Below the pieces are notes generated by a model. That model made no database searches. It saw only the letters and a list, made by a program, of their open reading frames with translations, and had not been told where the DNA came from. From Shinella sumterensis (lineage in GTDB: Bacteria; Pseudomonadota; Alphaproteobacteria; Rhizobiales; Rhizobiaceae), in assembly GCF_004514425.2 (NCBI RefSeq), contig NZ_MYFN02000001.1:620001-684000 (forward strand): a stretch of 64,000 bases of DNA. The letters are read 5' to 3'. The translations under genes and the position numbers were made by a program. Below, one piece after another: positions 61,101 through 64,000 of this stretch (the stretch's first letter is position 1; each line of letters begins with the position of its first letter).

Positions 61101-64000
61101 TCAGTGCCTGTACCTGTCCGCTGCTCAGGGCATCGATCTGGCGTGTGCTGAGCGCGCCGACGGCTGCGGGGCTGAGCGCGGCGATCTGTGCCGTCGAAAG
61201 CGAGGCGAGGGTTGCGGTGGTGAGGCCGGCGATGGCGCCCGCCGTGATCATCGAGATGTCCTTCGTGGAGAAGGCGGCGATGCTGTCGGTGCCGAACTGC
61301 GCGATCTGTTCGGAGCTCAGCGTTCCCACCTGCGCGCTCGTCAGGGCCTCTGCCTGGGCGATGTTCAGCACGGCGAGCTGCTGGGTCGTGAAACCGGAGA
61401 TGCTGCCGGCATTGAGACCGGCAATCTGCGCCGTGGTGAGCGCTGCGATCTTTGCGGTGCTGAAGGCCGGGATCTGCGTCGAGGTCAGGCCCGCCATCTG
61501 CTTGGCGGTGAGCGCCGCGATCTGCCCGGCACCGAGCGCATTGATCTGGGCTGACGTCAGGCCGGAAATGCCGCCCGCGCTGATGGCGGCGATCTGCGCT
61601 GTCGTCAGGTTGGCCAGGTTGTCGCTGCCCAGTGCCGCGACCTGGCTCGAAGACAGCGAACCGATCTGGGCTGGCGTCAGCGCGGCCAACTGGCCCGATT
61701 GCAAGGCGGAAATCTGGTCGGTCGCGAGACCCGCAATGGCGGCGGCGCTGAGGCTGGCGATCTGGGCGGGGGTGAGGGCCGATACATTGCTGCCGAGCGC
61801 GCCCAGCTGTGCGGATGTCAGCGCCTTGACCTGGCTGGAGGACAGCAGGCCGATCTGCTGGGATGTCAGGGCCTCCACCTGGACGCTGGTGAGGCTCGCG
61901 ACGGCGCTGGTGGTAAGCGCGGCGAGCTGGGCCGAAGACAGGCCCGCCAGGAGGTCCGTGCCGAGCCCCTTGAGGGCGCTGCCGCCGATCGCCGTTATCT
62001 GCGCGGGCGTCAGGGCCTGGAGGTCCTGGAGTTCGAGTGCTGCGATCTGTGCGGAGGTGAGCCCGCCGATCTGCGTCGTTGTGAGCGCGCCGATCTGGGC
62101 CGTCGACAGGGCTTCGACCTGCTCGGCGGTGAGGCCTGAAAGCGCCGAGCGGCTGAGGGCCACCGTCTGCTCCGTGGTGAGGCCGGCCAGCGCACTGGCC
62201 GTCAGGCCTGAGATGGCCTTGTTGCTGATCGCCGCGATATCGGCGGTCGAGAACGTTGCGAGTTCCTCGGGCCCGAGCGCGGCGAGTTGGGCGGAGTTCA
62301 TGACGCGGACCTGGGTCGGCGTGAGCGCCTCGACCTGCGCGGTCGTCATGGCCTCGATCTGCTCGGGCTTGAGGCTGGCGATGATCCCCGTGCCGAGGAC
62401 GGCGACTTGTGCGGGTGTCAGCCCGGCAAAGAAGCCTTCGCTGGCGGCGCTGATCTGCGCGGGAAGCAGGGCGGCGATCTGTGCGGTGGTGAGGGCGGCG
62501 AGTTGGCTGGATGTCAGTTCGGCGAAGGCAGAGCTGGACAGTCCGGGTATCGCCTTCGCGTTGATTGCTGCGATGTCGTCGGTCGAGAAGGTTGCGATGC
62601 CGGCCGAACCGAGCGCGGTCAGCTGTTTGGCACTCAGGGCGCGGACCTGGGTCGGCGTGAGTGCCTCGATCTGGCCCGGGCTGAGGGCCGCGATCTGTTG
62701 CGTGGTCAACCCGGCGATGACACCCGAGCTGAGCGAGGCGATCTGGTCCGTCGACAGGGCCGCGAGCGCTGATGTGGAAAGACCAGCCACCGCCTTGCCG
62801 TTTATGGCGCCGAACTGTGCAGGCGAAAGTTCGAGCAGCGCACTGGACGAAATGGCGGAGATCTGCCCCGCATTGAGGCCGGCAATCTGTCCGGTGGACA
62901 GCGCAAGCAGCTGTTCGCTCGTGACGCCGCGCATCTGCGTCGTGGTCAGGCTGGCAAGGACGGCGGTGCTGAGCGCGGCGATGTGGCCGGCCGGCAGACC
63001 GGCGATTGCGGCGCTGCTGATGCCGGTGATCGCCTTGTTGGTGATGGCGGCCATGTCTTCGGCAGAGAAGGTCGACAGCGCTTCGGCGCTGAGCGCCGCC
63101 AGCTGCTGCGCGGTCATGAAGCGGATCTGGGCCGGCGAAAGGACCTCGACATCGAGCACGGCGACCTGGGCAGGCTTCAGCGCACCGATCTGCGCGCCCG
63201 TCATTGCCGCGATCTGGGCGCTGTCGAGAGCTGCGAGCGTTTCCTTGCTCAGGCTGCCGATGGCGTTGGTCGGAATGGCCGCGATCTTGGCTGGAGAGAA
63301 AGCGGCAATGGCTTCGGGCGAAAGTGCGCCAACCTGGGTCGGCGTCATCGCCTTCACCTGGGCGGGCGTGAGAGCCGCTGCCTGTTCGGGCGAAAGGGCC
63401 GCGATCTGCTGTGCGGTCAGGCCGGCGATGGCCTTCGGGCTGAGGGCTGCAATCTGCGCCGGCGTCAGGCCTTCGATAGCATCCGTGCTGAGACCGCCGA
63501 TGGCGTTGCCGGCGATGGCCGCGATATCTTCCAGCGAGAAGGCGGCGATGGAAAGACTGTCGAACGCGCCGATCTGGTTCGCCGCGAAGAGCTTGATCTG
63601 GCCGGGCGTGAAGGCCGCGGCCTGGTCGCTATCGAGCTCGGCGATCTGATTCGCCGTCAGTCCCTTGACGCCTGCCGGGCTTATGGCGGCTATCTGGGCG
63701 GGCGTGAACCAGCGCAGACCTTGCGCGCCGAGGGCCGTGATCTGTTTTGCGTCGAGCGCGCTGATCTGGCTTGCGCTCAGCGACTCCACAAGCGTCGCGA
63801 CCTCGCCGTCCAGTCCTGCGATTGCGGTCGTGCTGATACCCTTGATCGCCTGGTTCGACAGGGCGGCGATGCTTTCGCTCGACAGTGCCGCAAGGCTTTC
63901 GGCCGAGAAGGCGCCGAGGTGGGTTGCGGTCAGGGCGCGGGCCTGCGCGGGGGTAAACTCGCCGATCTGATCGGGTGTGAGTGCCGCGGCCTGGGCGGCC
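58147..64000 (-). CDS. Giant octapeptide-repeat protein, 5' part outside window
   Basis: The frame is open from TGA at 58147 to the right edge without a stop: about 1,950 residues in view, start not visible (a GTG at 63789 is internal). Almost all of it is tandem octads of the form [LIF]-[ST]-x-x-[QAD]-[IVL]-x-[AG], for example LTPAQIAA and LSTAQIGA. A longer unit recurs, usually every ten octads, marked by FSxxDIAAIxxxAIxGL. The last 50 residues are not repetitive, being Pro/Gln/Asp/Glu-rich and ending AFISSYLEV, which might be a secretion or anchoring tail. Composition is very rich in Ala, Ser, Leu, Ile, Thr and Gln, with Cys absent from the part in view. No known domain is recognised; a secreted or surface adhesin-like role is inference. 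Confidence 0.85.
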   Translation of the reverse strand, partial: AAQAAALTPDQIGEFTPAQARALTATHLGAFSAESLAALSSESIAALSNQAIKGISTTAIAGLDGEVATLVESLSASQISALDAKQITALGAQGLRWFTPAQIAAISPAGVKGLTANQIAELDSDQAAAFTPGQIKLFAANQIGAFDSLSIAAFSLEDIAAIAGNAIGGLSTDAIEGLTPAQIAALSPKAIAGLTAQQIAALSPEQAAALTPAQVKAMTPTQVGALSPEAIAAFSPAKIAAIPTNAIGSLSKETLAALDSAQIAAMTGAQIGALKPAQVAVLDVEVLSPAQIRFMTAQQLAALSAEALSTFSAEDMAAITNKAITGISSAAIAGLPAGHIAALSTAVLASLTTTQMRGVTSEQLLALSTGQIAGLNAGQISAISSSALLELSPAQFGAINGKAVAGLSTSALAALSTDQIASLSSGVIAGLTTQQIAALSPGQIEALTPTQVRALSAKQLTALGSAGIATFSTDDIAAINAKAIPGLSSSAFAELTSSQLAALTTAQIAALLPAQISAASEGFFAGLTPAQVAVLGTGIIASLKPEQIEAMTTAQVEALTPTQVRVMNSAQLAALGPEELATFSTADIAAISNKAISGLTASALAGLTTEQTVALSRSALSGLTAEQVEALSTAQIGALTTTQIGGLTSAQIAALELQDLQALTPAQITAIGGSALKGLGTDLLAGLSSAQLAALTTSAVASLTSVQVEALTSQQIGLLSSSQVKALTSAQLGALGSNVSALTPAQIASLSAAAIAGLATDQISALQSGQLAALTPAQIGSLSSSQVAALGSDNLANLTTAQIAAISAGGISGLTSAQINALGAGQIAALTAKQMAGLTSTQIPAFSTAKIAALTTAQIAGLNAGSISGFTTQQLAVLNIAQAEALTSAQVGTLSSEQIAQFGTDSIAAFSTKDISMITAGAIAGLTTATLASLSTAQIAALSPAAVGALSTRQIDALSSGQVQALTRTQIAAMSSAQIAALGPDDIATFSVQKMGAISAGAMAGLSTDALGALSTAQIAGFSTAGISGMTTKQISALSLAQAEALSTTQIGSLSSTQLAAFTTDKIATFTTREIAAIGATAVGGLSSDIIASLSTAHIAALSTAAISGLQPRQIAALTSTQLDALRPDQVRILDARQIASLGPEYIASLTPAQIAALGTAAIAGLSTEQVAALSTAQAEALAPAQIAAFTSRQIAALSAEQLDTFSLADMAAISSTAMAGLSTGMLASLSTGQIAALGPAGLSGMTSAQIGALSPAQLEALTTAQIGALGSRQIAALTPQNLAGFSSAQIAALSAGAIPGLTAAQIAGLSSAQAEALTSAQIAALGSAQISAFSAENIGTFTTAEIASIGSWAVAGLPTAVIAALPAGHIAALNAAGLTAAQVSSLSASQFEALTNLQLAALGSTQIAAFGTAGIAALSPAQIAALSTAAVAALSTAQIGALSTGQAEALTPTQVGALTSQQIAAFSADDLSLFSTADIAALGSRAVLGLSTATLATLTTAQIAALSTAGISGLSSAQINALTEEQIEALTATQIGALSSKQIAVLDAADIALFTTAEIAAIGSAAIAGLAAAIIAGFSPEQISAISPAGIGGLSTSQIAALGSTQITGLSTQQIAALGSKQIAALGAADIAALTPGQLAAISPAGLAGLTGPQAAGLSFEQAEALSASQIATLGSAALGSLSSAALDTLSTDKLAAIGSAAIKGLPSSYLATLETAEIAALSTGAISGLSSAQVAALSTQQVEALSAAQIAALSSPGTAGLTPAHMETISTEELASMSSSAIRGLTTAVIGALSSESVAALRKEQIAALTYGQMGAMSTSQVATLSTEQAGALTATQTAALGPAALAAFPIDNIVALGTNAISGLSTAALAGLTPEQANAFTPGQLAAMSQSQIDALPRGPGASPSSFRTAAEDTGAPQDTQSQPETAVETGGQQDDIAAFISSYLEV
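58300..64000 (-). repeat. 24-bp coding tandem repeats with about 240-bp higher-order period
   Basis: The octapeptide units of the giant gene appear in DNA as degenerate 24-bp repeats, about 235 in view, grouped mostly into ten-unit (240-bp) blocks. Irregular steps exist: one block of about 14 units near the FSTDDIAA to FSTADIAA interval, and a five-residue broken unit (LDVEV) near 63150. Copies differ by many substitutions, so expansion is not recent. Confidence 0.85.

Noticed and set aside
59876-63649. Plus-strand open frame of 1,257 codons opposite the giant repeat gene
   Set aside because: It mirrors the repeat structure of the minus-strand gene, has no ribosome site or family match, and its open state follows from repeated GC-rich codons lacking stops in that frame.
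58300-64000. CRISPR-like array, because of the short regular repeats
   Set aside because: The 24-bp units are contiguous without spacers, degenerate and in frame in an open gene.

Overview
The window is GC-rich (roughly 60-65 % by eye), almost fully coding DNA from an alphaproteobacterium, most likely a member of the Rhizobiaceae. The signs are an ExoF/Wzc-type exopolysaccharide export pair, Aap-type and many Liv-type ABC importers, a 108-bp palindromic intergenic element of the kind common in rhizobia, and split Zwf/Gnd sugar genes. Genus is not decidable from the sequence. No rRNA, tRNA, insertion sequence, integrase or CRISPR array was seen.

1-12264 is an exopolysaccharide locus in three blocks: a nucleotide-sugar enzyme cut by the window edge, a PIG-L deacetylase, a LuxR-type regulator, a Wzc-like co-polymerase and an ExoF-like export protein (+); then glycosyltransferase, flippase and pyruvyltransferase (-); then a second glycosyltransferase and a DUF4038 glycosidase-like secreted protein (+).

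12265-21210 is a flavin-linked block: an FMN riboswitch in front of ribB, followed by an FMN-dependent (NtaA/DszA family) monooxygenase and a complete Liv-type importer with two tandemly duplicated binding proteins. 21251-26351 holds an Aap-like amino-acid importer without its ATPase, divergent from a DszC/SfnB-type flavoprotein. Both flavoprotein families are associated with breaking down organosulfur or organonitrogen compounds, so the two blocks may serve one purpose.

26381-38249 begins with a previously hidden lhgO (L-2-hydroxyglutarate oxidase) remnant and continues with a nine-gene leftward operon: amidase, Liv-type importer, GMC alcohol oxidase, aldehyde dehydrogenase and an HDAC-family amidohydrolase. 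It is divergent from a LysR regulator, with a perfect 11-bp inverted repeat between them. This reads as import, de-acylation and oxidation of an amidated or acetylated amino alcohol or polyamine.

38277-46723 has a YfeH-type transporter with its own LysR regulator, and a glucoamylase-gnd-zwf-ROK kinase operon followed by a DeoR regulator, i.e. glucan to glucose to pentose phosphates. 46816-50815 is a cobalamin-riboswitch operon (btuF-btuC-btuD-methyltransferase) with a 22-codon leader ORF. 50986-52035 is a D,D-carboxypeptidase ending in the palindromic element. 52145-58078 combines a GntR regulator, PxpA, a fused PxpB-PxpC, a biotin carboxylase fused to a biotin carrier domain, and an N-carbamoylputrescine amidase-like enzyme. 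58147-64000 is the 3' part of a giant gene (more than 1,950 codons in view) built from octapeptide repeats arranged in a higher-order unit of about 80 residues. It runs off the window and is the most unusual object seen.
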